Source: Bradysia coprophila
Lineage: Eukaryota; Arthropoda; Insecta; Diptera; Sciaridae
Assembly: GCF_014529535.1 (NCBI RefSeq)
Contig: NW_023504022.1
Span: forward strand, 1,360,986-1,424,985
Length of the DNA stretch: 64,000 nt
Direction: 5' to 3'
A program made the position numbers and the translations under genes. Positions 1 through 10,440 of the stretch are shown piece after piece; positions within the stretch are counted from its first letter, which is position 1, and each line of letters begins with the position of its first letter. Below the pieces are notes generated by a model. That model ran no database searches. It worked only from the letters and a program-made list of their open reading frames with translations, and was not told the origin of the DNA.

Positions 1-124
1 CTCACAAAGTAGCTAGGTCCAGTTTTCGTGAAAATTTTGTTTAGGAGTGGTTGAAACAAATATCAGTTTTCGACGCATGTGAAAGTTAGATACCTCCTGA
101 TTACCAATGAAAGTAAACTCTATA

Positions 125-249
125 GGGATGATCTAATGTCAAAATTTGTATGGAGTGGAGGAAATAGAGATTTCATATAAAGAAACTCACTTTTCAATGA
201 GAATCATTGAAAGGTGAGTTTCCTCCGGTTTGTATGGACAGACAATACC
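125..249. repeat. Palindromic MITE-like repeat, copy 1
   Basis: The ends are inverted copies of each other: a run reading ATCTAATGTCAAAATTTGTA near the left end, and the TTTGTATGGACAGACAATACC type end on the right. The same sequence recurs in the opposite orientation at 2469-2553. The middle (about 183-222) is an additional perfect hairpin beginning AAACTCACTTTTCAATGA, which the other copy lacks, so this copy seems to carry a nested hairpin insertion. No coding content. Confidence 0.55.
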
Positions 250-940
250 TGGTTTCATTCATTGCTGATTACGCCTGTCTTGAATTTGAAACTCTCCACC
301 TCTTCGGACGGACGCTATTTGTGTAGGAGCCCTGCTACGCGAGTGACAATCGACGTTTCATACCAAAAATTCACCATGCCATACAAATTCGATTTTGGTG
401 AATTTGTTTGTATGGAAAAGGTTCCCGCATATACAATAAAGTGTCCGACCAGCGTGAATAATACCGATTATTTTGAAATTTTATCATCTATTCGAATTTT
501 ACCATTCCATGATCCATAATATATTTCCACCCACACTTGAAAATTCTGAGTGTCACCCAGAGCAAATTTTTTTGAATATCTTCTTCAAAAAAAACTTGAT
601 TTTTTGTTTTCAATAAAAAATAGCAATGCAAATTCAGATTATTTACATTTTTATAAGAAAATAACTTTGATATGTTTGACAACAATGAAACCGGCTAAGT
701 TTTAATTTCGATTGACGAAATTTCAGAAAAATCCAATATTCAAATCAATAAAACACTATCATAGGCATTATGTCTCTTCGGCTTATATATTTATGCGATT
801 TTCTATTAATTCTAATACACTTAGGGGTCATTCAAATAGTACGCACGCGCCAGTGGATAGGGAGTTGTTCAAACAAGCGGAATTCGTCCTCCAAGAAAAG
901 GCTATTTGGAAACTAAGGCTCGATTTTTGAAAATTTCTAA

Positions 941-1142
941 TAGGTTTGTTCCAAATAACTGTAAAACCAAACTTTGACAAAACGAACGACGACGATTTCA
1001 TCCACAGAGATGAACATAACCTAAACGTCAACAAATTTCTTTGTAAATTTTTTGTTACAATTTTTGTCAACCTGAAAGTTGAGGTTAAGTTGCCTTCTGT
1101 GTATGAAATTTGACATTTCGAAATTACTTTGGAACAAACCTA
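941..1142. repeat. Short element with 22-bp inverted ends
   Basis: The left end ATAGGTTTGTTCCAAATAAC is matched by the reverse complement at 1122-1142 with one or two differences. The interior of about 160 bp has no supported gene. It looks like a MITE, but I could not recognise a target-site duplication. Confidence 0.5.
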
Positions 1143-1189
1143 TACACATACACATTTCTAGGACATTTTGTCATAACATTACTACTGTC

Positions 1190-1345
1190 AGCGTTCTATT
1201 TTTTTTGCGAACCAACTTCACTGCTATGACATTTCATGTAGATTTTACCAGAGTTATTTCATGACAAAATAGTGTGCAAAAAATGCATTAATGCCGTAGT
1301 ACTGAAAAAAATTGTGGCGCCTCCACAGGCTAACCGAGGTTTCCT
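1190..1345. repeat. Dispersed repeat, intact copy of a segment interrupted at 2645-4290
   Basis: The segment containing AACTTCACTGCTATGACATT and ending GTGGCGCCTCCACAGGCTAA is found again as two halves: the left half at about 2645-2755 and the right half from about 4250. Family-A element copy 1 lies exactly between the halves, so this copy serves as an approximate empty site for that insertion. Confidence 0.5.
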
Positions 1346-2468
1346 CTAGCTTCCACGTTGGAGTAATCATATATCGATCGAACGTCAAACAAAATTTGAC
1401 AAATAATCCAACGAAGTAAGGGCCAATTTTCAAATACCATAAATTTATGGTACTCGCATTTCCATTCTGTTCTCACCTTCGCTTTCGCCACGTACAAGAT
1501 TAATTAAACAATGGCACGAGTGTGAACATGCCGCCTTTTGTACATGAGCCTGTGTTCTTCCAAAACGTATCATCAGAAAGATATAAATAATACACATTTT
1601 TTGAATCCTTTTGACCTTTTGACGGCGACTCTTTAATTTATGTAAATAATATTTTAAATTCAGGGAGTGTTGGTAAGATTAGAAACTGACCAAACTGACT
1701 CATAAATGTGATGCGAATTTCTTATTGATTTTTTTCATCGGGATTCCAACCGAAATCAGTCGCATTTTCCAGTGGACTCATTATATTTTTATAAGCCTAC
1801 AAGCAAAAGTGACAATACTACTCCAAAGTGATATAGCTAGAAATGGTTGCCAAGCATCAGAGTAGCGTACATTTCACCAATGAGAAAGAGATTATGATAA
1901 GGGTGTCACACCACTTTCTACACTAAAAATTAGAGCCTTTGTTAAGTATGTCTTATATGCGATACGTAGATGTGTGACAGCATAAACGGAATGAAAAATA
2001 CCACAAGTTAAAAAAATTTATAAGGTGAAAGCATCATCAGGTTTGTTGAATTTATCAAATTCAGGTTGTTACTGATATCATGAGTGTCTGAGGTGGCCTC
2101 AGAGTCATCCGTTTTGTCTACGTTTTCATGACAGTTAACAGTTCATATCAAACAATAGGTCTAACATGTGATGCGTTGTTTGAAATATTATGCGCAGCGC
2201 AATCTGTTGTGATTTCTCTGTCATAAACAACATGCTGATAGCAGTTGGTTTTGTTAAAATCGCTAGAGTTGAAAGCAATTTAATTTTTTTTTTCGAATTT
2301 GCGGTTATGTTGATTTCTATTGCATATCGTTCAATTTGTTCAGTTTTTACGGTTTTTACCCAGCGGTGAAAACGCTACCTGGCGATGGGGAAGTAACGCC
2401 ATCTATTATCAACTATATGCTTTTGCTTCTGACCTCACAATCGAATAAATAATGAAAGTACAAAGCAG

Positions 2469-2553
2469 GTATGGTCTGTCCATACAAACCGGAGGAAATA
2501 GCGATTTCATATATTTCCTCTGCTCCATACAAATTTGGACATTAGACCATACC
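2469..2553. repeat. Palindromic MITE-like repeat, copy 2
   Basis: An 85-bp near-palindrome that starts GGTATGGTCTGTCCATACAA and ends with the matching inverted sequence ATTAGACCATACC. It is the shorter sister of the repeat at 125-249. It has no coding capacity. Confidence 0.55.
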
Positions 2554-2754
2554 TATTGCCTATAGGCTATAGGAGAATGGAGTCTAGAAACTAAGGGTAA
2601 AATCTAATACAATTTAGTACTTTTCTTCATAAAAAAACTGTTGTCACCGAATTATTTTTTCATGAACAAACTTCACTGCTGTGACATTCCATGGGAATGA
2701 ATCAATGTGAAGTTGTTATACAAAAAAAGGCCTGTGAGATTGAAGTACTATAAA

Positions 2755-4249
2755 AAACATAGCTAACGCCGACCCGTACGAAACACCTATTCGTATCAAA
2801 AGCCTTTAATGTGAAACTCTTCCTTTCTCTTACTTCATTTTCTTCTCTGCTGAAAAACTATTCTCCCTTTAAAATCACTTACATTATCCACTCTTTGCCT
2901 TGTTATCATATACAACTAAATTGCCGGAGGCAAGATAGACAGCCCCGTACGAAGTCAAATTTCATAAATTCCTATTTAAACAGCTATATACCGCTATATT
3001 TACCTATATTTTCCTATAAATAAGCATTTCACAGATGAATATGCTATTATATAGCTCTATATGCCTGTATATAGCTCAATATAACTGTATATAGATATAT
3101 ATAGATGTCCATATATGGAATCCCTGAAACCCCACACACATAACAAATTATTTCCATGTTAACAGAAACTCTCTAAGTACCATTTTTCCCAAGATATATC
3201 ACTTTTAATAAAATCCAATATTTTGTTAGGAGACCGGAAATAGTACCGACGCTTTACATTCGTTAATACCTTTCAAACAAAAAACAATCATGAAATTCGG
3301 TCAAAATTTACTCGAGATATTGACAAAATACTCCACGTTCACTGTACACACCCCCCCTGAACCAAAATAAAGTTTTACCGAAAATGCACCCAAAAATTGA
3401 TTGCTGTTCTAAATAGAGGGACCCTAGGGGAGTTCAAAACGATGGTCCGTTGAGCTGGACCAGATGCTTCCTCATCCCATACATTTTTTTTCTTAGTTGT
3501 ATGGGGTTGGGGTAGCATCTGTTCCAGCCTAACGGACCATCGTTTTGAACTCCCCTAGGGTCCCTCTATTTAGAACAGCAATCAATTTTTGGGTGCATTT
3601 TCGGTAAAACTTTATTTTGGTTCAGGGGGGGTGTGTGTACGGCCGAGTAGCCAGATAAGAGCTCACTCCAAGAGACCTAGCTCACGCTCAGGAGAACAAA
3701 TTTTCATAAACTTTTTTTCCCTGATTGGTACGGTCAATACCTATCTAATAAAGCTATAACAGACGACATATGTTCAAATGTGGCAGACCTACAAGCTAAA
3801 ACTGCTTGCCGCCCTGTGCCTGTTTCACACCAAGGGGTCTAACTCACGAGTCGGTCATCCGATTTCCATAAACGTCGATCGGTATTGTAAATACCTTTTA
3901 TTTGACGTATCACTGACAAGTGTAGTGCTTAAATGTCTGGAGATAACGTCGAAAAACACTTAGGCACTTATTGGGCCCCAGCTCCGGAGAGGTCGATCCG
4001 AAATCATCCATCTTCGAACTTAGCCTGTCTTTTGACATTACCAAACGAGGAAAAAAAGAATTTTAGAAATCGGATGTGATTTACTCAAGTTAGAGAACGG
4101 ACAGACAGACAGACAGACATTTTTTTTCACTGATTTGGCATCTCTAGACAACCACAATAGGTTTCCCCTTACTCAGGGAGTCCAATTCGACGTGTTACAA
4201 ACGTATGCGTAAACTTATAAGACCCCAGTACTTCGTACGGGTCTAAAAA
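2755..4249 (+). mobile_element. Family-A transposable element, copy 1
   Basis: One of three long copies in the window (others at 16945-18376 and, reversed, 58749-60270). It starts with CATAGCTAACGCCGACCCGT and ends TACTTCGTACGGGTCTAAA. GACCCGTACGAA near the left end and TTCGTACGGGTC at the right end are inverted to each other, and a further AGCCCCGTACGAAGTC lies at 2941. It contains a (CAGA)n run near 4091-4110. No intact transposase is seen, so it is probably a non-autonomous DNA element; the superfamily is not recognised. It is interrupted by a 289-bp MITE at 3347-3635 and itself interrupts the dispersed repeat described at 1190-1345. Confidence 0.65.
3347..3635. mobile_element. Long-TIR foldback MITE inserted in family-A copy 1
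   Basis: The 289-bp insert starts CACACCCCCCCTGAACC and ends with its reverse complement; the arms are inverted over about 130 bp with only a short spacer. It is flanked by TGTA at 3343-3346 and 3636-3639, a 4-bp target duplication. The other two family-A copies carry the uninterrupted site CACTGTACGGCC (17575-17590; reversed near 59225-59236), which proves the boundaries. CAC ends with a 4-bp duplication resemble Chapaev-type (CMC) elements; that assignment is an inference. A second, partly deleted copy is at 55234-55460. Confidence 0.75.
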
Positions 4250-4475
4250 TGTGGCGCCTCTACAGGCCAACCGACTAGGCCGACTAGGCGAATAGAGTAT
4301 TGTCCTGTATCTATTTTCATTGCGAATGAACACCCTGTGGATCATGAAAAATAAAACTAGTACAATCGTCATGAATGACATTTCTCATTGACATTTCAGA
4401 CGTCGAAAAATAAAAGGAAAATATTGCTTCGAGTACTGGTAAATTAATCGAAAAGAGTAACATCTTACCGACAAA

Positions 4476-5400
4476 ATGTGGTTCGAGATTATACCATCAT
4501 TTGCAATTGTATCCTTGGCGTTAGCCGCTCCTGGATACGCCATTTATGGATTACACAAACTCGCTCTAGGAAATGTGAGTGAATTTGTTTTCGAATTGAT
4601 TTGGGGCCTCTTGGTTTACATAACAGAAGTCAATGATTTTGGGATGAAAAAGTGTCTTTAGAATGAGCGCAATGTGACGATCAGCACATCGTCGTCCACA
4701 ACTCGATTCACCATTCTGCAATTCTGCTCGATGCTGATGTCAGATTAGGCTGCATCATTTTTTTTTTCATCGATTTGCGTAAATTTTCGAATTTCGCTTG
4801 CACTTTCTTCGACACGAAATCATGTAGTCAGTTACGTTATTTTTGACCATTTTCACTTATTGCTGGGCATTTCGTAGTTTGCTTCGTACATATTTCGGCC
4901 TTTCAATCGAAAGAGGTTATGTGTGGGACCAATTGCGTATCCCATCTGGCGTAATGTACATTCGAACTAGAAAGACCATCATCTGAAAGAAGCCGAATAC
5001 GATCTGAACTGTTTGTTTTGTTTTTTTCAAGCAGGAACCGAACTTTAAGAAAGTGCACGACAGTAATACTTATGCGTACCAGTAGAAATAATTGTATCAA
5101 ATGTAATCCACTTATGTGGAAAGTCTACAATTTTGTTCTGAAGATCGCTAATCTTCTAAATGTTAGATTCCTAATTGCTAACGATATTGTACGATTGTAT
5201 TTACTATTTTGTTCGCAGCCATATCGCCGTGGAATGGAAGAACGACACAATCGCATGGATTATCAACGCGATCGTAGACTCACTGCGAACCCATACATAC
5301 AAAATGTATGAAATTGTAGCAAAAATGATTTAAAATTGTCGAAAAGAAAATCAATTTCTCTTTGTATTCACAGGGACTGGAGGTCATTCCGGATGAATAG
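4476..5400 (+). CDS. NDUFA1: NADH dehydrogenase [ubiquinone] 1 alpha subcomplex subunit 1 (complex I MWFE subunit)
   Basis: A small accessory subunit of mitochondrial respiratory complex I, needed for assembly of the membrane arm. The protein starts MWFEIIPSFAIVSLALAAPG, the signature that gives the family its MWFE name, with one N-terminal membrane span (about residues 6-25) and then a charged tail containing the ERHNRMDYQRDRR stretch. Exons by GT-AG splicing: 4476-4574, 5219-5305, 5374-5400. All junctions are phase 0 and the total is 213 bp (70 aa plus stop), the family's usual length. The last exon codes only eight residues, GLEVIPDE. The start ATG follows ACCGACAAA. The gene converges on the IFI27-like gene, with stop codons 157 bp apart. 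The 5' flank begins about 230 bp after a family-A transposon. Confidence 0.95.
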
Positions 5401-5466
5401 CCAGATGAGAGTCAATCTTGTAAATTGGTGTCGCCCAGCGTATAGAAAATCTAAAACAAAATGTTC

Positions 5467-5472
5467 ATTAAA
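5467..5472 (+). promoter_or_regulatory. Polyadenylation signal ATTAAA of NDUFA1
   Basis: ATTAAA lies 67 bp after the NDUFA1 stop. The candidate signal of the convergent neighbour sits 30 bp further on, so the two transcripts probably end next to each other or overlap slightly. Confidence 0.45.
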
Positions 5473-5500
5473 CAGAAGTGAGCACAAATTAAAATTTGAT

Positions 5501-5506
5501 TTTATT
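5501..5506 (-). promoter_or_regulatory. Polyadenylation signal AATAAA of the IFI27-like gene
   Basis: TTTATT on the plus strand reads AATAAA on the minus strand, 51 bp after the stop of the IFI27-like gene. This spacing is normal for a short 3' UTR. Confidence 0.5.
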
Positions 5507-5556
5507 CATTTGCCAGTAGTTGAATTTTTTCTGGTAACCTCTTTTTCGTCCTTCGA

Positions 5557-5868
5557 TCACAATTTTGACTTGAACAAATTATCATATTTTCCGCTGTTGT
5601 ATTGGCATGTACACCAATCCAATTTGTCAGCGTTCACTAACGCTGCAAGAGCGCCAAGTCCTCCGCCAACGCCACCCATTAAAAGGCCAACTTTCCCAGT
5701 TGCTGCTAAAGACTGCAAAATAGCGATTGGGCTTCCACCAACGATATTTCCTATGCTTGCTTGCCATGCGGCAGCGTAGCCCCCTGCAACAAAGCCAGAC
5801 GGATCGATTCCAATGAATGGTAGCACATACGATCCGGCGATTGCGCCCGAGGCTACACCTCCGGTCAT
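5557..5868 (-). CDS. ISG12/IFI6-IFI27-like small glycine-rich hydrophobic protein
   Basis: The frame from the ATG at 5868 gives 103 aa: a glycine/alanine-rich hydrophobic body starting MTGGVASGAIAGSYVLPFIG, a middle GGYAAAWQASIGNIVGGSP and a second hydrophobic run LLMGGVGGGLGALAALV, ending in a polar tail with two cysteines. This arrangement (two glycine-rich membrane segments around an A-x-W-Q-A-like stretch followed by LQSLAATG) fits the Ifi-6-16 family (PF06140), whose vertebrate members are interferon-induced proteins of mitochondria or ER with roles in apoptosis and innate defence; the role in insects is not settled. The start is uncertain. The frame stays open upstream, with an in-frame ATG at 5961 that would add 31 residues, and several splice-acceptor-like AG sites suggest a 5' UTR exon. 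It lies tail-to-tail with NDUFA1. Confidence 0.7.
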   Translation of the reverse strand: MTGGVASGAIAGSYVLPFIGIDPSGFVAGGYAAAWQASIGNIVGGSPIAILQSLAATGKVGLLMGGVGGGLGALAALVNADKLDWCTCQYNSGKYDNLFKSKL

Positions 5869-6120
5869 GTAGGCAGTCAGTCGCAACAAATTCGATGGGC
5901 AAACTTCTGGTTTTCCCGTCTCCGAACAGCGCTCCCAATAAAGAAATGAAAAATCAACCATTCTGAAGACAAGCCAGTCTGAAATAACATCGAAAAGAAC
6001 ATTGATTTTGCGTACTCGAAGCTGGAACGTTGCAATATTGATGTTGGACTTTCTTTTCACTTCTTTTTCAAAAGTACGAAAAAAAGAAAAAGATTTGCTT
6101 GATACTTCCTATTTCTTTAG

Positions 6121-6306
6121 CTGACGTAACTCTTATCTTCGGTGCTGGATATCTACTAATATCTACTGAGTTTATAGCGATACGAAAAGTGAACTCCAAA
6201 GAAAATTCCAGTTTTATCATGCCCGGAGCGATAGCGGAGGACTTGACGCAGTCTAACCACCAAAAAAAGAACGAAGACAATTTTTTGAGACGCGTCAACT
6301 ATGTAT
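6121..6306 (+). other. Possible terminal exon with one membrane segment (weak)
   Basis: A strong acceptor-like sequence, ACTTCCTATTTCTTTAG, ends at 6120 and is followed by an open frame to a stop at 6306. The frame encodes a hydrophobic stretch (VTLIFGAGYLLISTEFIAI) and then a charged tail. No upstream exon or family match is recognised, and it ends just before a foldback element. It may be chance. Confidence 0.15.
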
Positions 6307-6321
6307 AGCCGAAAATTTGAG

Positions 6322-7108
6322 TTTCTACCATTTGGTCTAGATCACCACAAAACCTATTTTACCAAATTCTCGCTTCAAATACGAGCAAAACGAGCTATCA
6401 CTCGACTATGTAGGTTTAAAATTACCGGAGATACATCGTTTTGAAGTTGGTCATTTTTCATAGAAAATGCACCAAAATGAATTTTTCCAAACAATCAAAA
6501 TCCTTCAACTTACTCTGTATGTTTCTATCTGTCTATCTATTTATCGATGGGCTATCTCGGAAAGTAGTCAGCCAATCTCTATGAAATTTTGCAGGAGATT
6601 GGACATAAAAATGAAAATGTGATTTGTGATACGCAAAATAACTATTTGACTTAAAACAACAAAAATTTTACCAAAAAAATCTGCGTCGCATTTGGCAGAT
6701 AAATTTTCTCGTAGGTCTGTTCCTGAACATCTGCCACTTTGCAACGCAGATATTTTTGGTAAAATTTTTGTTGTTTTAAGTCAAATAGTTATTTTGCGTA
6801 TCACAAATCACATTTTCATTTTTATGTCCAACCTCCTGCAAAATTTCATAGAGATTGGCTGACTACTTTCCGAGATAGCCCATCGATAAATAGATAGACA
6901 GATAGAAACATACAGAGTAAGTTGAAGGATTTTGATTGTTTGGAAAAATTCATTTTGGTGCATTTTCTATGAAAAATGACCAACTTCAAAACGATGTATC
7001 TCCGGTAATTTTAAACCTACATAGTCGAGTGATAGCTCGTTTTGCTCGTATTTGAAGCGAAAATATGATAAAATAGGTTTTGTGGTGATATAGACCAAAT
7101 GGTAGAAA
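6322..7108. mobile_element. Foldback element with ~370-bp inverted arms
   Basis: The left arm (about 6322-6700) and right arm (about 6735-7108) are nearly identical inverted copies. Outer ends read TTTCTACCATTTGGTCTA; the spacer is only about 30 bp. Both arms include a short GATA-type run (CTATCTGTCTATCTATTTAT). A fragment of the inner arm (CATCTGCCACTTTGCGACGC) recurs near 37989-38035. It has no coding capacity. Confidence 0.8.
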
Positions 7109-7761
7109 TTGGGTGTAAAATTTAATTTTTGCGTAACGAAGCTGAAAGCGTCAACTCTAGCGATATCATTCATTGTAGAAATTGTATTTCAAAGACTGCG
7201 TCACACTTTTCTCGTAGAGATTTTTGTTGGGATACTAATTTATGTAAAGACTGCTGTTAACTCTAAGGATGCATCCGCTGAAAAAAGAGCTTAGAAGATG
7301 AGCGTTTGATGTAAAAGTGTTAACGGGCTTAACAATACACTTTCGTGAATCAATCAGAAAAGACGTAAGGGGACCAATAAACGTAACGCCATAAACAAAA
7401 AACAGGTGTAAAATCAATATCTCGTTTGTTTCACTTATTTCTGTGGTCCTTTGGACAGTCTTCGCCGTATTCAGTCAGTTCCATCTACTATTCACCTGTG
7501 CTCACTCACTTTCACAGTTTAATTCATTTACTTATATAAGTATATATTTAGCTACTACGGCTACTACCAAAGGCTCTCTACCAGGCAAAAGTTGACCGAC
7601 TTTTAAACGTCGGATTCGTTCCTTACATCCGCCGCTTATACAATGACAACAATTGCAGTGAGCGTCACATGGATTTTTATTGTGCACGAAATTTTTGAAA
7701 CCTCGACTAGTCAGGCGAAATTCAAGAAGGTATAAATACGAATGAACACGGTAAGGAAGTA

Positions 7762-7767
7762 TTTATT
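7762..7767 (-). promoter_or_regulatory. Polyadenylation signal AATAAA of the DUF1091 gene
   Basis: TTTATT on the plus strand (AATAAA on the coding strand) lies 34 bp after the DUF1091 stop codon. Confidence 0.5.
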
Positions 7768-7800
7768 TTTCCATTATTCCCAATCCCTTTACAACATTAT

Positions 7801-9296
7801 TCACTGCTCTGTAACTTCATAAAAATTCTGTATTCGTAAAATCTCTTCGACTTTCTTGTCCACTTCGATTGTAATGGCAATGTCACACCTCCACAAACCA
7901 GCCGGTATCATCGGTATTGAATCATAGCTGGTGTAGTAAGACTTCACATATCTATGTCCCTGCGAAATGCGAAAACAAAAAAGAGTCCAAATAAAGAAGC
8001 AAAGACACAACTTTTGTCCGTTAAGAAGTGCCATCCAAGTAAAAACTAATTCATACAAATGAACGAACGAACGAAATCATTTAACGAAACTTAAGTGATG
8101 TTACGTCTGAAAGTACCTCGGAAAGTACCTTAACTTGAAGATGAGGTGTAGGCTTCAACATTCTTTTTATGCGTCATCTTCCTCATGAATAACTATTATC
8201 TGCAATATGCTTCTCAATAGTTGAACTAGCTGGTGAAACGAAAATAACAAGTTACCTTACATCACAGGCTGGTCACAGGGTTAGGTTGTATTGTAGAAGT
8301 TAAGTAATTTACACGAGACAAGTGAGAACGAAATGTGAACCAATTACAACCTAACCAACTCGCTAACCAAACCTTTCTAATAGTTATTTATGACATCGAG
8401 TGCGAAGTACTTTATTAGGCTCTAGATGAGTAATTATGACACGAGGCCGCAGGCCGTGTGTCATAATACACATCGTGAGCCTAATAAAGTACTTCGCACC
8501 GAGATTCATACAACGTTTTATGCAACAGAGGGATCTAAAACTCTAAGTATTCGAACATTATGATCTCGAGTTTCATAAATAACTATTTCATGCATTTTGT
8601 AACTTGTGGTACGAACATCATTTGTACTCATCTTAAGGCCAGTTAATGGTCGCATTTATCGCAAATATGTAAGACGACATGAACTGGCCTTAGGAGAAAG
8701 CAGAATTCAAAAATTTTCGTGAATTTAATTCACTTAAATAGGCCTTGGACTTTGACTGTTACCTTCAACGGACATGGATCTAAGAGATTATTTTCGCTCC
8801 TGTTCGCAATTTCCAAAGCAATTTTGAACAAAGGATTATTTCGGAATTTGAAAATGTCACACAGCTCGTATTTTAAATTGATCATGTACGGTTTGTACTC
8901 AGCGTTAAATCTCTTGTTAGCAGTAAAGGAAACCTGCAAAATTTAAGGGTTGTTTTCAGTTCAACGAAAAACCGTTAACGGTTAAAATAATGTTCCAGTT
9001 ACTATCCCATCAGCGATTATTGGTGCTGATAAGTCGTCGATAAACTACAAAATTGCCTCGAGTTCGAGTCTATTACGAATTTACCCGGACAACTGTTTAT
9101 CAGTGTTGATAAACGGTGACAGGAATACAACTCGAATTACATAAATCGGTGATTTCAGCACCACACCAGGTTGAAAATATATATCCACAGATGTAACCGA
9201 TGTGGTCCGATTGACTGGTCTACGTGGCGACGTGAACTTATCGACATACTTATCGTTTTTGTGACAAATCGTTCGGGTTAGCACAATACTACGACT
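7801..9296 (-). CDS. DUF1091 family protein, 5' (signal peptide) exon not found
   Basis: Three minus-strand exons join in frame: 9296-9132, 8933-8763 and 7959-7801 (495 bp, 164 aa plus stop, all phase 0). The protein shows the DUF1091 (PF06477) layout: an early cysteine, a PVNRTTSVTSVDIYFQPG stretch, then FNAEYKPYMINLKYELCDIF (usually YKPF-(L/I)-x-N-x-x-x-D-x-C), a CPLKG motif created exactly at the exon 2/3 junction, and the closing PMIPAGLWRCDI. Members are small secreted insect proteins with an ML-like lipid-binding fold, expanded in flies; the ligand here is unknown. A signal peptide exon upstream of 9296 is expected because the acceptor ATTCTTACAG precedes the first recognised exon. Open frame upstream of each acceptor is intronic read-through. 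AATAAA follows 34 bp after the stop. Confidence 0.75.
8388..8508. repeat. Palindromic MITE-like element in the DUF1091 intron
   Basis: AGTGCGAAGTACTTTATTAG at 8401-8420 is mirrored by CTAATAAAGTACTTCGCA at 8480-8497. A second, inner inverted pair (ATTATGACACGAGGCC / GGCCGTGTGTCATAAT) forms the core. It lies between the second and third recognised DUF1091 exons. Confidence 0.6.
8632..8692. repeat. 60-bp hairpin
   Basis: TAAGGCCAGTT at the left is matched by AACTGGCCTTA at the right around a short loop, within the same DUF1091 intron. Confidence 0.45.
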
Positions 9297-10131
9297 CTGT
9301 AAGAATAAAATTTTGATTTTTTTAAAATTCCGTCTTCTAAAGTCCGTTAAAATCTGCAGTCTACGAAACAGATAACTATTTCGACTCATCGCTTGATTTG
9401 ATTTCTACGTTTTGCTTAACTGATTTTATTGTATCGGGCTCATGAGTTTAAGCAACGCACTTCAAGCATAATTGGTACTGAAACTTGACAGTGTGTCACA
9501 CAACAATTCCATACAAAATAGTACTCTATTTGGCAGTATAGTGTCGTATGATCACTTTTGCTTGATTTAAGATGTGCAAATTTTCTAAAATTAGAAACAT
9601 GTTTTGAATACCGATTCGGCTGAATATGTCACAGGCGCAAGTAACAACAAGGCAGCAATAACAGAAATATCCATCGCAGTCGAGAATTTGAAGGAAGACT
9701 GATATCAGGTTTAACTATATATTGTTACAGGTCACGATTATCATAATGGACCCGATCGGTCGAATAGATAAATTGCAATTTTTGGCTTAACGTGGTAAGC
9801 AACGTGGAAAATTACAAAAATGATAACACATCACATTAAAAATTAGGGATTAGTGATGCGTAATTTGGAATAATTATAAAACGCGTTTATAACGTTTATC
9901 ATCTGAAAAAATACAATTATGCGTTTAGAACAGATCGACTGCAATGTAAATTCTTACACTAACTGTCACTCATACATGCCTCATATCAGGGCTTATTATT
10001 CGGAATTTTTTTAAGAATTTTAAGTTGTGGCTATTTAGATCAATGTATATAAAGATAAAGACTGGAAGTCAGGGTTTTATGACATAAAATCAGTTAAACG
10101 TTACGGATATACGTTCAAGGCGGTTAACTTT

Positions 10132-10440
10132 GGGGAGGTCACGCAGATCGCCATTTTATTAGATACTAGGGAACACACCTTTTCCACAAGGCTGTATACT
10201 TTGGGGGGGAGGTCACGCAGACCGCCATTTTATTAGATACGCGGGAACACACCACTTCTGATGATTTTACATGTAAAAAAATTCACCACATCATCAAGAC
10301 GACGAGAATCATCAGAGTAGGTGAATTTTTGTATGAAATCGGCCATTTTATCATCAACTGTGGTGTGTAACCCGCGTATCTGTATCTGCGTGACCTCCCC
10401 AAAGTATACAGCCTTGCTTTTCCATACAAACAAATTCACC
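10132..10440. repeat. Repeat module with direct and inverted copies
   Basis: GGGGAGGTCACGCAGATCGC occurs at 10132 and again, with one change, near 10206, each followed by CATTTTATTAGATAC and GGGAACACACC. An inverted copy (GCGTGACCTCCCCAAAGTAT) follows near 10387-10407. Together they look like a damaged inverted-repeat element whose left end was duplicated. Confidence 0.5.

Noticed and set aside
5557..6060. Full 167-codon frame as the IFI27-like protein
   Set aside because: The frame begins at a GTG with no methionine there, and the upstream part lacks family features; the domain starts at the ATG at 5868.
6099..6308. Reading 6099 onward as a complete small gene
   Set aside because: The first codon is TTG and the sequence before 6121 looks like a splice acceptor; kept only as a weak candidate exon.
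7963..8058. Signal-peptide-like leader directly before the last DUF1091 exon
   Set aside because: It is the pyrimidine-rich 3' end of the intron read through in frame; the acceptor CAG and the CPLKG junction place the exon start at 7959.
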